DNA of 64,000 nucleotides from Bacillus methanolicus (lineage in GTDB: Bacteria > Bacillota > Bacilli > Bacillales > Cytobacillaceae), in contig NZ_PNFF01000002.1 of the NCBI RefSeq assembly GCF_028888695.1, positions 1,010,266 to 1,074,265 of the forward strand. Reading direction: 5' to 3'. A program made the translations under genes and the position numbers. Below are positions 1 through 8,340 of the stretch, in pieces; positions within the stretch are counted from its first letter, which is position 1; every line of letters begins with the position of its first letter. The notes below the pieces were generated by a model. The model did not search any database and had not been told where the DNA came from. It was given only the letters and a program-made list of their open reading frames with translations.

Positions 1-2
1 AT

Positions 3-356
3 ACATCATCTGAAGAAATATATATGAATGGTGAACCAAACCTCTTAAAGCAAGCCTTTATGAACATTATCAAAAATGCAATTGAAGCCTTGCCGAAAGG
101 TGGAAAAGTGGTAATATCGGCAGAAATACAAGACGAAAGCTGTATCATTTATTTTGAAGATAATGGAATAGGGATTGAAGAGGATAGATTACAAAACATT
201 GGAGTTCCTTTTTATTCGAATAAGGAGAAAGGAATGGGACTGGGTTTAACGATTACAAATCGTATTATTACACAACACAAAGGGAAAATGATATTTAACA
301 GCAAACTTAATGAAGGGACACTCGTAAAAATTATATTACCTCTGACTAATGAGTAA
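3..356 (+). CDS. Sensor histidine kinase, C-terminal ATPase domain (partial)
   Basis: Only the last ~118 codons are in the window; the frame is open to the left edge, so the ATG at 24 is internal. The protein shows the HATPase_c signature: an N-box (QAFMNIIKNAIEALPKGG), a G1 box (DNGIGI), a G2 region (KGMGLGLTI) and a C-terminal GTLVKIILP strand. This is the ATP-binding kinase core of a two-component sensor. The short ATP lid and the KGMGLGLTITNRII wording resemble Bacillus sporulation kinases (KinA-E type). Its sensor part and partner lie outside the window, so the signal is unknown. A Rho-independent terminator follows at 463-505. Confidence 0.85.
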   Translation, partial: TSSEEIYMNGEPNLLKQAFMNIIKNAIEALPKGGKVVISAEIQDESCIIYFEDNGIGIEEDRLQNIGVPFYSNKEKGMGLGLTITNRIITQHKGKMIFNSKLNEGTLVKIILPLTNE

Positions 357-462
357 ATTCATTCAGCATTCTCTGTATTCAGTACAGTATTGACCTTTTT
401 TGACCAAATTGGTATAATAAAAAAAGTATATTAATTAGGAAAGAATACTAAAGTAAACAACA

Positions 463-505
463 AAGAAGATGAACACTACATTTTGTAGAAATTCATCTTC
501 TTTTT
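463..505 (+). terminator. Rho-independent terminator after the kinase gene
   Basis: GAAGATGAA (465-473) pairs with TTCATCTTC (492-500) and a T run follows. It probably ends the kinase transcript and insulates the TnpB element downstream. Confidence 0.75.
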
Positions 506-519
506 ATTGTTTAAAAACA

Positions 520-1960
520 TACATCTTGAATAAACCAAAGGAGATGCAAGAGAAATGGGATTATCGTTTCCCGAAAGAAGACTCCCACTTCAAGGAATGG
601 GAAGGGCGAAGCCCAATGAGTAAGTGGAGATGAATGTCGGTTAGCGATAGCCAAAACCTTCCTCACTATGCTATAATAAGAACAAACGTTCCATATGGAA
701 GTGAGGTGAACGACATGATCGTCCACAAAGCCTATAAATTTCGCATCTATCCAAACAAGAAACAAATGGAACTCATTAACAAAACGATTGGCTGTTCAAG
801 GTTCGTTTTTAACTTTTTTCTTGCTAAGCACAAAGCAAAGGACGCTTACTGGCATATTTGCGCAGAAATGGTTCAAAACGGTCAGCTACCAAAGAATAAT
901 TGGAAGGGTGAGTACTTCAACAAGGAAGAAACCATAAAATCACTTCCTGAATTAAAAAAACAGTATGAATTTTTAAAGGAAGTGGATAGTATTGCGTTGC
1001 AAAAATCAGTTGAAAATCTTGCCGACTCTTATGTTCGATACTACAAAAAACAAAACAAACAGCCTCGATTTAAGTCTAAAAAGAATCAGGTTCAATCTTA
1101 CACAACGAAACATGTAAATGGAAATATAGCTGTTGAAGGCAACTATATTAAACTTCCTAAACTTGGACTTGTTCGTTTTGCCAAAAGCCGCGAAGTAGAA
1201 GGACATATCCTAAATGCAACAATACGGTGTAATCCTTCGGGTAAATACTTTGTTTCTCTGGGAACGGAGACAGAAGTATTTGAATGGCCAAAAACCCGTT
1301 CATCTATTGGGGTTGACGTAGGAATTAAAGATTTTGCTATTCTTTCCGATGGAACAACCTACTCCAATCCAAAATTTTTCCGCTCCTTAGAGGAAAAATT
1401 AGCGAAAGCACAACGGATTATGAGTAGACGAACCGTTGGCGGTGCAAATTGGTATAAAGCTAAAAAGAAAGTCGCCCGTATACACGAAAAAATAGCTAAT
1501 GCAAGAAAGGATTTTTTAGACAAGGTTTCAACCGATATTGTCAAGAACCACGACATTATCGGCATGGAAGACTTGTCTATATCTAATATGTTAAAGAATC
1601 ATCATCTTGCAAAAGCCATTAACGAAGTATCATGGTCACAATTCAAAAGCATGATTGAATATAAAGCAAAATGGTATGGAAAACAAGTAGTAACTGTTTC
1701 GAAAAACTTTCCTTCCAGTCAGCTTTGTTCAAATTGTGGCTATCAAAACAAAGACGTTAAAAATCTGAGATTGCGTGAATGGGACTGTCCTTCTTGTGAA
1801 ACCCATCATGATCGAGATATTAACGCAAGCTTAAATCTTATAAATGAAGCTATAAGGCTTCTAACCGTCGGTGCAACGGGGCTAGCCTACTAAGATAACT
1901 GAAGATTACTTCGGTGTTCGTAGGAATCTCCCTCTTCAAACAACTTTTAAGGTCGTTAAG
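520..1960 (+). mobile_element. Solitary TnpB element (IS200/IS605-like, no tnpA)
   Basis: The tnpB gene is flanked by non-coding, hairpin-rich ends typical of IS200/IS605 elements. The left side (about 530-640) contains complementary stretches around CCCACTTCAAGGAATGGG and GGGCGAAGCCC. The right side (1894-1960) contains GAAGATTACTTC followed by AATCTCCCTC. No Y1 transposase (tnpA) is present, so the copy is probably non-autonomous. The exact ends are not resolved. The 358 bp between the kinase stop and tnpB otherwise hold only the terminator and a promoter-like TATAAT near 672. Confidence 0.6.
715..1893 (+). CDS. tnpB: RNA-guided endonuclease TnpB (IS200/IS605 OrfB family)
   Basis: This 392-residue protein has the TnpB plan. 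The N-terminal helix-turn-helix begins [17 protein letters not shown]. The RuvC-like catalytic parts are [11 protein letters not shown] (first Asp), IGMEDLSI (Glu) and the final Asp in [12 protein letters not shown] zinc ribbon CSNCGYQN...CPSC sits between the last two. TnpB proteins are nucleases guided by an omega-RNA made from the element's right end; the 3' end of this gene plus 1894-1960 would encode it. I chose the ATG at 715 because GAGGTGAA precedes it and the protein then starts exactly like the family; an upstream in-frame ATG at 634 lies in the left end. All catalytic residues appear present, so it may be active. Confidence 0.9.
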   Translation: MIVHKAYKFRIYPNKKQMELINKTIGCSRFVFNFFLAKHKAKDAYWHICAEMVQNGQLPKNNWKGEYFNKEETIKSLPELKKQYEFLKEVDSIALQKSVENLADSYVRYYKKQNKQPRFKSKKNQVQSYTTKHVNGNIAVEGNYIKLPKLGLVRFAKSREVEGHILNATIRCNPSGKYFVSLGTETEVFEWPKTRSSIGVDVGIKDFAILSDGTTYSNPKFFRSLEEKLAKAQRIMSRRTVGGANWYKAKKKVARIHEKIANARKDFLDKVSTDIVKNHDIIGMEDLSISNMLKNHHLAKAINEVSWSQFKSMIEYKAKWYGKQVVTVSKNFPSSQLCSNCGYQNKDVKNLRLREWDCPSCETHHDRDINASLNLINEAIRLLTVGATGLAY

Positions 1961-1974
1961 TGGTGAGTAGTTCA

Positions 1975-2817
1975 ATGAACAAAGGTGTGACGTTTTTGAA
2001 CTTCGATGAAACTTATTTTTCGCAGAAAAAACTTCAATCCTATACGCATGAGAGCATTGATTTTCTCAATCTTCTGCATGTAAACTTATATTGTGAAAAA
2101 GATTCGCTGGAGGAAATTGAAAGACGTCTTTCAGAAAGAAAACAGAAAGGTATTACGTTTATCGGCAGCGGAAACTATCACTATGTTACTTATTTATTGT
2201 TAAAAGAAATAGATAAACCGTTTACATTAGTTTTATTTGACAATCATTCTGACATGGATACGTCAGAGGATACAACTGAAGAGATCATATCTTGCGGTTC
2301 ATGGGTTTCTTTTGCACTTAAACATATTCCGATGATGAAACAGATTATTATGATCGGACCTTCTTCAGCAAAGATTGCTTCTTCTGATTTTTCAAAAGTG
2401 AAAATTTTTCCTTTTGAGCGCCAACAAAACTATTCTTCCAAACGCATACTTTCTACCATTCAAACGGATACGGTTTATATTAGCATCGATAAAGATGTAT
2501 TAAGTAAAACAGATGCTGTGACAAACTGGGATCAAGGAAACATGAGCATTCTCACTCTGATCCAATATCTGCAAGATATTCTTGAACACAAAGACGTTTG
2601 CGGTGTGGACATTTGCGGCGAAATGCCTTCATCGCCAATCAATTTGTTTATGCAAACCTATAAAGATTCTATTCAGAAAAATGAAATTGCTAATTTAAAA
2701 ATTTTACAAACATGTTTAGGTACTTCACGCCAAAAATCATCAGAACAAAGGATTCGCACGTTCCACCTTACCAAATATACTAAAGCATATAAGGGGGGCG
2801 TTCAGATGCCTTCCTAA
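1975..2817 (+). CDS. Arginase/ureohydrolase-fold protein
   Basis: About 280 residues with arginase-superfamily metal motifs: GSGNYHYVT near residue 65, DNHSDMD (D-x-H-x-D) near residue 95 and SIDKDVL (D-x-D) near 170. These ligate a binuclear metal centre in agmatinases, formiminoglutamases and arginases. The final metal-site segment reads GVDICGEMP, as in divergent UPF0489-like members, so the substrate cannot be named. The right end of the TnpB element lies directly upstream, so the native promoter may have been displaced. The ATG at 1975 has GGTGAG at a good distance; GTG codons at 1960 and 1963 are alternatives. Confidence 0.6.
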   Translation: MNKGVTFLNFDETYFSQKKLQSYTHESIDFLNLLHVNLYCEKDSLEEIERRLSERKQKGITFIGSGNYHYVTYLLLKEIDKPFTLVLFDNHSDMDTSEDTTEEIISCGSWVSFALKHIPMMKQIIMIGPSSAKIASSDFSKVKIFPFERQQNYSSKRILSTIQTDTVYISIDKDVLSKTDAVTNWDQGNMSILTLIQYLQDILEHKDVCGVDICGEMPSSPINLFMQTYKDSIQKNEIANLKILQTCLGTSRQKSSEQRIRTFHLTKYTKAYKGGVQMPS

Positions 2818-2984
2818 CACCTTTTCACGTGCCTTCTAGTTAACAATTGTTCAGGAATAATTATCAATTCGATGTGTAGATTTTGTACATATATGTAGGA
2901 GTTGAAGCCGGTTATTGCATTAACGAACTATTTAGTTTAAAAATAAATAGAGGTAAAAAATTTAAGATTAGAGAGGAAATTCCC

Positions 2985-4217
2985 ATGTCATCAACAAATT
3001 CAAATCCATCTATGGCTTCACTTTTACGAAATCGTTTCATCCTAACGATTATGACGGCCGGCTTGTTTATTCAGATTGGCATTTGGGTACGCAACTTTGC
3101 AATTTTATTGTTTGTCACGGAGAAGACGAATGGGGATGCGCTTGCCGTTTCACTCATATCCGTGGCTGAATTTGCACCGATTTTTATTTTCTCCTTTATT
3201 GGCGGTACATTCGCAGACCGTTGGCGGCCGAAACGAACGATGATCTGGTGCGACCTTTTAAGCGCTGTATCGATATTTGTCATCTTAATGGCTCTCCTGT
3301 TCAGCACATGGAAGGTTGTTTTCCTCGCAACATTCGTTTCCGCGATACTATCCCAATTCTCTCAGCCTTCAGGGATGAAGCTGTTTAAAGTACACGTTTC
3401 GGGAGAACAAATGCAGGCGGGTATGTCATTATTCCAGACGATGATGGCTACATTCATGATTATAGGTCCGGTAGTAGGCACTTTCTTCTTTCAACAATTT
3501 GGTATACACATCTCTATGGCGGTAGTAGGTATAGCTTTTCTATTATCTGCTCTCGTCCTGACCTTATTGCCTCCCGACCGAATTGAGAAGAAGGACGAAA
3601 GTGAGACGTCGCTCTGGCATGAAATGAAGCTCGGCTTTCAATATGTTTGGTCGCGCAAGATTCTTGTGACTTTGGGAGGCGGCTTCATGGCTGCTGGATT
3701 AGGGATTGGATTAATCCACCCGTTGGCCATCTTTCTGGTAACAGAGCGCCTTGGTCTGGAAAAGGAATACCTGCAATGGCTGTTCGCAGCCAATGGAGCT
3801 GCTATGATCATCGGTGGCGCGGTGGCGATGGTATTCTCCAATCGGATTGCGCCTCACATCCTGCTGATGCTGGGTATGGGAAGCATGGCTGCAGGAATTT
3901 TTATAATGGGTTGGTCCACTATGTTCTGGCTTACTTTAGTGGCTGAATTTATCATCGGTCTATTCATGCCTGCTCTCCAGATTGGCATTAATACGATTAT
4001 ACTGAACAATACCGACGAAGCTTTTGTAGGACGTGTAAATGGAATATTGACCCCTTTGTTTATGGGTGCGATGGTCATCACGATGAGCTTGGCCGGTATG
4101 TTGAAGGAACAATTCTCCCTAGTCGCGATCTACGAGGCCTCTGCAGCTCTCTTCCTTATTGGCATTCTGGTCACGCTCCCGATGTTCCGAATGCTTTCAA
4201 CGGCTGAAGCCAAGTAA
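2985..4217 (+). CDS. MFS transporter (drug-exporter type)
   Basis: A 410-residue integral membrane protein with about 12 hydrophobic segments and the MFS motif-A-like loop GGTFADRWRPKRTM between TM2 and TM3. The two halves are separated by a charged loop (PPDRIEKKDESETSLWHEM), and motif-like repetition appears in the second half. It resembles the DHA3 group of proton-coupled multidrug or macrolide exporters; the substrate is unknown. The start ATG at 2985 follows GAGAGGAAAT; a longer frame from 2883 has no ribosome site. Base composition is somewhat GC-richer than its neighbours, which may reflect acquisition. A strong terminator follows at 4283. Confidence 0.85.
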   Translation: MSSTNSNPSMASLLRNRFILTIMTAGLFIQIGIWVRNFAILLFVTEKTNGDALAVSLISVAEFAPIFIFSFIGGTFADRWRPKRTMIWCDLLSAVSIFVILMALLFSTWKVVFLATFVSAILSQFSQPSGMKLFKVHVSGEQMQAGMSLFQTMMATFMIIGPVVGTFFFQQFGIHISMAVVGIAFLLSALVLTLLPPDRIEKKDESETSLWHEMKLGFQYVWSRKILVTLGGGFMAAGLGIGLIHPLAIFLVTERLGLEKEYLQWLFAANGAAMIIGGAVAMVFSNRIAPHILLMLGMGSMAAGIFIMGWSTMFWLTLVAEFIIGLFMPALQIGINTIILNNTDEAFVGRVNGILTPLFMGAMVITMSLAGMLKEQFSLVAIYEASAALFLIGILVTLPMFRMLSTAEAK

Positions 4218-4282
4218 ACAAAACACAATAAAGCATCAAGTGTTTTGTAGATCTTACCATTTGCTCTAGAATTGAATGAATG

Positions 4283-4316
4283 AACGATACTGAAAAAAAT
4301 CAGTATCGTTTTTTTA
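4283..4316 (+). terminator. Rho-independent terminator after the MFS gene
   Basis: AACGATACTGA (4283-4293) and TCAGTATCGTT (4300-4310) form a perfect 11-bp stem followed by a run of T. Confidence 0.9.
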
Positions 4317-4436
4317 TATCTAAATTTAGATTACTGGAAAGCATGCGGAGTAACACGAATAAATAATGTACTGCCCATACACATTAATCCTTATTGAATA
4401 CAATATAGCGATATTAGGGAGTAAAGGGGTGTTTAA

Positions 4437-4637
4437 ATGTCTAAGGGCAAAAAAGAAAAAGTGATTCATGTTGATAAGTTAATCATTCATGCCAAGGAAG
4501 TTGATATTATTCATAAACGAAAAGAAGATGACAGAAAAGATGATTTTCAAAGGATTGATCCTTGGGGGTTTCTTTGGGGCAGGCCTCGAAGAATTCAAGA
4601 AAATAAGCAAGAGCCTGCTTCAGAAGAAAAACAATAA
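4437..4637 (+). CDS. Small hydrophilic protein of unknown function
   Basis: A 66-residue, highly charged protein (MSKGKKEKVIHVDKLIIH...) with a central KEVDIIHKRKEDD stretch and a short aromatic patch DPWGFLWGRP near the C-terminus. The ATG is preceded by AAAGGGGTG, a good ribosome site, and a terminator-like hairpin lies about 75 bp downstream, so it looks like a real monocistronic gene. I recognise no domain. The HVDKLIIHAKEVDII wording resembles short Bacillus spore- or envelope-associated hypothetical proteins, but that is only an impression. Confidence 0.55.
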   Translation: MSKGKKEKVIHVDKLIIHAKEVDIIHKRKEDDRKDDFQRIDPWGFLWGRPRRIQENKQEPASEEKQ

Positions 4638-4710
4638 GATTTGATAGATAGATATAGAATTTCAAACACATTTAGCATCTAAAATTTTTCATTTGGAGAT
4701 TATATCATAG

Positions 4711-4760
4711 GCTGACTCTAAAGTCGTTGAATAGCGACTTTTTCAAGTCAGCTTTATTTT
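4711..4760 (+). terminator. Nested hairpin terminator
   Basis: GCTGACT (4711-4717) pairs with AGTCAGC (4746-4752). Inside it AAAGTCG pairs with CGACTTT, and TTTATTTT follows. The rest of 4638-5009 shows only AT-rich DNA. Confidence 0.65.
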
Positions 4761-5009
4761 GTGCCATTTTTTAAAAAAGAGAGCATTTGAGTGGAAGGCG
4801 CTCTAAAAAGGTGAACAAAGGCTTCCCATCTTCTCTCTTGAAAATTTGTCATATGAATGATTACCCCACACAAAAATGCAAATAGCCAAAAACGAAACCA
4901 TTTCATACATATTCCGTATATAATGATGAAGATGGCAGTCCAGGCTTCTCGATAAAAACAAACGCACCTTACATCTGGAAAATTCAGTAAAATGGAGGGA
5001 TTATATATT

Positions 5010-5447
5010 ATGATGAAGAAATTATTAGCAGCCGTTCTCTCAATATCAATTGCTTTTACCCCGGTAGGAAGCTTTGTGTTTGACGGACATGACAATGTCG
5101 TAAGCGCAAAATCCTATAAATCCGGGAAGAGAAGCTTTAATCCGAGCCCATCAAGCCCATCACAGTACAAAAAAACGGAAACCAATTCATTTACGAAGAA
5201 ATCAACAAATTCCAAGAGTTTTAGCGATTCCTATAAGAAAGGCGGCTTCATGCGCGGCCTTTTATATGGGGGGATTGCCGGTATGCTGTTGGGCGGGTTG
5301 TTAGGTAATTTAGGTGCTTTTGGTGCTGTTATCGGTTTTCTGATCAATTTCCTTGCGATCGTTGTACTTATTTCACTTCTTCGCGGCATTTTCAAAATGC
5401 TGAACAATAAGCGCAGAGAACAGGAAGAATATCCATGGAGACGTTAA
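5010..5447 (+). CDS. Exported, membrane-anchored small protein
   Basis: A 145-residue protein with a signal peptide (MMKKLLAAVLSISIAFTP), a Ser/Lys-rich low-complexity stretch (roughly residues 30-75), then a Gly-rich hydrophobic segment (GGIAGMLLGGLLGNLGAFGAVIGFLINFLAIVVLISLL) and a basic tail (KRREQEEYPWRR). The layout recalls Bacillus YxcE/Tim44-like small membrane proteins without a known enzyme motif. TGGAGGGA sits 9 bp before the ATG at 5010. The 3' end overlaps the DUF2653-like gene by 13 bp, so the two are probably co-translated. Confidence 0.7.
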   Translation: MMKKLLAAVLSISIAFTPVGSFVFDGHDNVVSAKSYKSGKRSFNPSPSSPSQYKKTETNSFTKKSTNSKSFSDSYKKGGFMRGLLYGGIAGMLLGGLLGNLGAFGAVIGFLINFLAIVVLISLLRGIFKMLNNKRREQEEYPWRR

Positions 5448-5728
5448 TCATCTCGGAACAGGATATCATCAATGCGGTCTGTATATACATCGCCGAAAAA
5501 AAGCAAATCAAGCCCGAAGAAGTTGAAGTGGAATTGATGTATGACGATGATTACGGCTTTTCAGCAGAGGTGTATGTTGCCGGCAGAAAACAAGTTCTTA
5601 TCATGCAGAATTTAATAGAAGCCCTTCGCGGCTGGCTCGACCAAGTGCTGCACATGAATCCTTACTCCGGAATTGAGCTGGTGCTTGACGATGAGGAAGG
5701 GATTATTGCCCGCATCAAGGGTAATTAA
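5435..5728 (+). CDS. YxcD-like DUF2653 family protein
   Basis: A 97-residue acidic protein (METLIISEQDIINAVCIYIAEKK...) that matches my memory of the Bacillus YxcD/DUF2653 family: a short alpha/beta protein with the EVELMYDDDYGFSAEV strand pair and a C-terminal GIELVLDDEEGIIARI. The biochemical function is unknown. It overlaps the preceding membrane-protein gene, which suggests the two products act together at the envelope. A terminator follows directly. Confidence 0.7.
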   Translation: METLIISEQDIINAVCIYIAEKKQIKPEEVEVELMYDDDYGFSAEVYVAGRKQVLIMQNLIEALRGWLDQVLHMNPYSGIELVLDDEEGIIARIKGN

Positions 5729-5732
5729 AGTG

Positions 5733-5776
5733 AAAAGGTAAATTTCCTATTCAGTTAAGGAGATTTACCTTTTTCC
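5733..5776 (+). terminator. Rho-independent terminator
   Basis: AAAAGGTAAAT pairs with ATTTACCTTTTT across a short loop containing TTCAGTTAAGG. It closes the 5010-5728 pair. Confidence 0.75.
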
Positions 5777-5855
5777 GATTCCTCGGCAATTTTCGTTCCA
5801 AGAAGAAGTTCATTACTTAATATTTTTGTCGCAGTTTATTTAGTCGTAAAATTCA

Positions 5856-6428
5856 TTATGCGGCACCAAGCACATCCGTGATCAGAGAAAGTACTAGTAA
5901 AATCCCCAAAATGATACTAGCTGTTATTGCCAATATTTTATTTTTGAGTTCCTTTCCCGGCACAATGGAACGAAAATACAAAATAAATCCAATTGCAATC
6001 AGAATAGATTCCAACAAGATACTAACTGCCGGGAATCTCCACAAACCAAAACCGAGCAATGGAAGATCCCAGAAATTACCCGGTAATATTGGCAAGTCTG
6101 CACGATGCACCAATAGATCAAGGAGCCAATGACTAAAGACCACCAATGAAATTACGAAACCGCCGCGCTTTCCCCAAAAGCGCCCTGCCAAAAGTCCGAC
6201 GAAAAGCGCAATTAACAATGCCCCCAGAAGGGAATGAGAGTAGTCAGCGTGTATTAAAATTTCACCGTACCCATTTTCGGCTACAGGCACAATAGTTTCC
6301 ACTCCGGACAAATAAAAAGGCACAAAAACCACATCAAGCATTTGTGTACTCAGCATGAGTGCCCAAAGCGGCACCTCCGGCGACTTGGCTTTGACTGCTG
6401 CTGCCAGTCCAAAATGTCCTGCGAACAT
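5856..6428 (-). CDS. Membrane-bound hydrolase-like protein (DUF457/YdjM-like)
   Basis: A 190-residue polytopic membrane protein that starts MFAGHFGLAAAVKAKSPEVPLW, the usual N-terminus of the DUF457 'membrane-bound metal-dependent hydrolase' group. It carries conserved His residues in HADYSHSLLG and FSHWLLDLLVHRAD. Five or so hydrophobic helices are visible. The minus-strand start has GAGGTG seven bases upstream. The twin palindromes at 6550-6590 lie in its promoter region and could bind a regulator. No catalytic activity has been firmly shown for this group as far as I know. Confidence 0.7.
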   Translation of the reverse strand: MFAGHFGLAAAVKAKSPEVPLWALMLSTQMLDVVFVPFYLSGVETIVPVAENGYGEILIHADYSHSLLGALLIALFVGLLAGRFWGKRGGFVISLVVFSHWLLDLLVHRADLPILPGNFWDLPLLGFGLWRFPAVSILLESILIAIGFILYFRSIVPGKELKNKILAITASIILGILLVLSLITDVLGAA

Positions 6429-6548
6429 TTACTACACCTCATTTCGCTTGGAGGAACGAATTCTTGCGTCTAACCAACCGCATCCTACTGTAAAAAGAAA
6501 CAAAACAATAAAAAATTCATGCTTTCTTCCTCTCCTTCTTTCAATTAA

Positions 6549-6592
6549 TGTAAAACTAATAATATTAGTTTAATAAATAACTAATATTATTA
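6549..6592. promoter_or_regulatory. Two tandem AT-rich palindromes, possible operator
   Basis: AAACTAATAATATTAGTTT and AACTAATATTATTAGTTTT are two near-identical palindromes placed one after the other about 130 bp upstream of the minus-strand membrane protein gene. Each is a perfect or near-perfect dyad of 17-19 bp, the size of a TetR- or MarR-type operator. No regulator gene is adjacent, so the binding protein is unknown. Confidence 0.45.
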
Positions 6593-6650
6593 GTTTTTGC
6601 AAATATAATTTTCCAATTAAGGCGTCAGGCACCCATTAAAACCAAATGTA

Positions 6651-6836
6651 GATCAGAAGCTGCTTGTCGTATTAAACTTAAACGCTGATTTGCCGGTTTT
6701 TGGATCAGAGTTCATAAGCAAAGGCTATCAGCTATTAATCAGCAATTATAAAGTGGACGAAAGCGAGCGGATTGATCGCATTGTTTTACGTCCGTATGAG
6801 GCGAGGGTGTATTTGTTAGAGGATGATAAAAAATAA
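6651..6836 (+). pseudogene. C-terminal fragment of a GH13 alpha-glucosidase
   Basis: The frame reads DQKLLVVLNLNADLPVFGSE...YQLLISNYKVDES...IVLRPYEARVYLLEDDKK and stops at 6834. This matches the C-terminal beta domain of oligo-1,6-glucosidase/MalL-type enzymes (LISNY..., LRPYEARVY). No start codon or catalytic domain is present, so it is a remnant of a gene about 550 residues long. A copy of the GCGTCAGGCACC repeat sits at its 5' edge (6622-6633), perhaps marking the deletion junction. Confidence 0.7.
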
Positions 6837-6848
6837 ACGACAATTCGG

Positions 6849-6888
6849 CCATAGCCTTTGTTTGGAAAAGGTTATGGTTTTTTTTTTT
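6849..6888 (+). terminator. Terminator of the former glucosidase gene
   Basis: CCATAGCCTTT (6849-6859) pairs with AAAGGTTATGG, followed by ten T residues. It is a surviving terminator of the degraded gene. Confidence 0.85.
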
Positions 6889-7061
6889 GATCCGTGAAAT
6901 TTTATCACAGAATAAATTTTAGTTTTGTGGAAATTTTAAATTGTCCGTTCCTGCTTCTAAAGCAGGGAAAATTAACTTATTTATGGAAAATATATAATAG
7001 AGTAAACTATTACGAAAATGTCTACGGTACTTCAATATACAAAAGAAAGGGCGGATCGTTT

Positions 7062-7961
7062 TTGAGTATATTGGATAAAAAGAAAATAATGGAAATTAGA
7101 GATCGTCTTCAAAAACGCGTCGTGAAACTGCCGGATGGCACTTCAGTTCCATGTTTAGGACAAGGAACATGGAAAATGGGAGAAAATCCACAGGTGAAAG
7201 AGCAGGAAATCAAAGCAATACAACTCGGCATAGAGTTGGGCATGAAGCTAATTGATACAGCTGAAATGTATGGAGATGGCGGTGCTGAACGTATAGTAGG
7301 CGAAGCGATCAAAGGACGCAGGGATGAAGTTTTTTTAGTATCGAAAGTGTATCCGCATAATGAAGGATTAAACATGATTTCAAAAGCATGCGAAAACAGC
7401 TTAAAACGGATTGGGACGGACTATTTGGACTTATATCTTTTACACTGGAGAGGCCGGATTCCTTTAGAAGAAACGATTGAAGGCATGGAAAAGCTTCGGA
7501 AAGAAGGGAAAATTCTAAGATGGGGAGTCTCCAATTTTGATACGGATGATATGGAAGAGTTATGGAACGCTGATAGAGGACAAAATTGTGCGACAAACCA
7601 AGTGTTATACCATCTAGGTTCCAGAGGAATTGATTTTGATCTACTCCCTTGGCAGCGAGAACATAACATGCCGATCATGGCCTATAGTCCAATTGCTCAA
7701 GGAGGCTCCTTAAGGAAACAATTATTAACGGATCCAATCGTCAATGAAATTGCAGAAAAATACAATGTAAAACCGTTGCAAATCGCGCTTGCTTGGACGA
7801 TACGAACAAATGATGTCATTTCCATTCCAAAAGCTGTGCAGGAACAACATGTGATCGAAAACGCTGAAGCTGCTTCGATTGAATTGACCGAAGAAGATCT
7901 GAACAGACTTGATGAGGTGTTTCCGAAACCTACTAAAAAAATGCCGTTGGATATTATTTAA
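7062..7961 (+). CDS. Aldo/keto reductase
   Basis: A (beta/alpha)8 NADPH-dependent oxidoreductase of about 299 residues. Visible AKR features are LIDTAEMYGDGGAE (catalytic Asp and Tyr), VFLVSKVYP (catalytic Lys), LYLLHWRG (catalytic His) and the coenzyme segment SIPKAVQEQHVIENAEA. It reduces aldehydes or ketones; the substrate is not predictable. The TTG at 7062 is chosen because AAAGGGCGG lies 8 bp upstream; the ATG at 7089 has no ribosome site, and the long extension from 6894 is AT-rich and unrelated to the family. Confidence 0.9.
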   Translation: MSILDKKKIMEIRDRLQKRVVKLPDGTSVPCLGQGTWKMGENPQVKEQEIKAIQLGIELGMKLIDTAEMYGDGGAERIVGEAIKGRRDEVFLVSKVYPHNEGLNMISKACENSLKRIGTDYLDLYLLHWRGRIPLEETIEGMEKLRKEGKILRWGVSNFDTDDMEELWNADRGQNCATNQVLYHLGSRGIDFDLLPWQREHNMPIMAYSPIAQGGSLRKQLLTDPIVNEIAEKYNVKPLQIALAWTIRTNDVISIPKAVQEQHVIENAEAASIELTEEDLNRLDEVFPKPTKKMPLDII

Positions 7962-8046
7962 AAGAACTCCGTCTCGAATTCTTTTTTTACATGGGGTTTA
8001 TTTTGTAAAGAATTGTTCAATTTGTTAATCCCGCGAAAATTTGAAT

Positions 8047-8180
8047 GAATTCCGCGGAAATCTCTCATAATTCCGTCAAAAATCGAATGAATTCCGCGGA
8101 AATCTCTCATAATTCCGTCAAAAATCGAATGAATTCCGCGGAAAACACCAATAATTCCGCGGAAAAGTTGTATAATTCCG
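8047..8180. repeat. Tandem 42-bp repeat containing CCGCGG palindromes
   Basis: Two perfect 42-bp units (8047-8088 and 8089-8130) start with GAATTCCGCGGAAATC, followed by a partial third copy and two more ATTCCGCGGAAAA half-units. The AATTCCGCGGAATT-like core is palindromic. The remaining DNA between 7962 and 8290 shows nothing else. Confidence 0.85.
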
Positions 8181-8289
8181 TAAAACCTCCCAAGAGGCCT
8201 CAATAGTACGGGATTAAGCACGGAAAGAATCAGTTTAAACATGTTGAAGAACCGAAGTTTAAAATGATGGAAGATTTCGATTTATAGAT

Positions 8290-8331
8290 CTCCAAAAAAG
8301 AAGAGTTGCGGCTTCTTTGTACGCAACTCTT
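8290..8331 (-). terminator. Terminator of queT
   Basis: AAGAGTTGCG (8301-8310) pairs with CGCAACTCTT (8322-8331). Read on the minus strand the stem is followed by a CTTCTTTTTT run. Confidence 0.8.
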
Positions 8332-8340
8332 CATTTATGT

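Noticed and set aside
634..714. Upstream start for tnpB
   Set aside because: The extra 27 codons lie in the element's left end, have no ribosome site and do not resemble TnpB.
3647..3946. Alternative-frame ORF inside the MFS gene
   Set aside because: No family resemblance or ribosome site; it is a shadow of the transporter.
7958..8242. Minus-strand frame with repeated FRGIHSIFDGIM
   Set aside because: It is a translation of the 42-bp tandem repeat, with no ribosome site or family resemblance.
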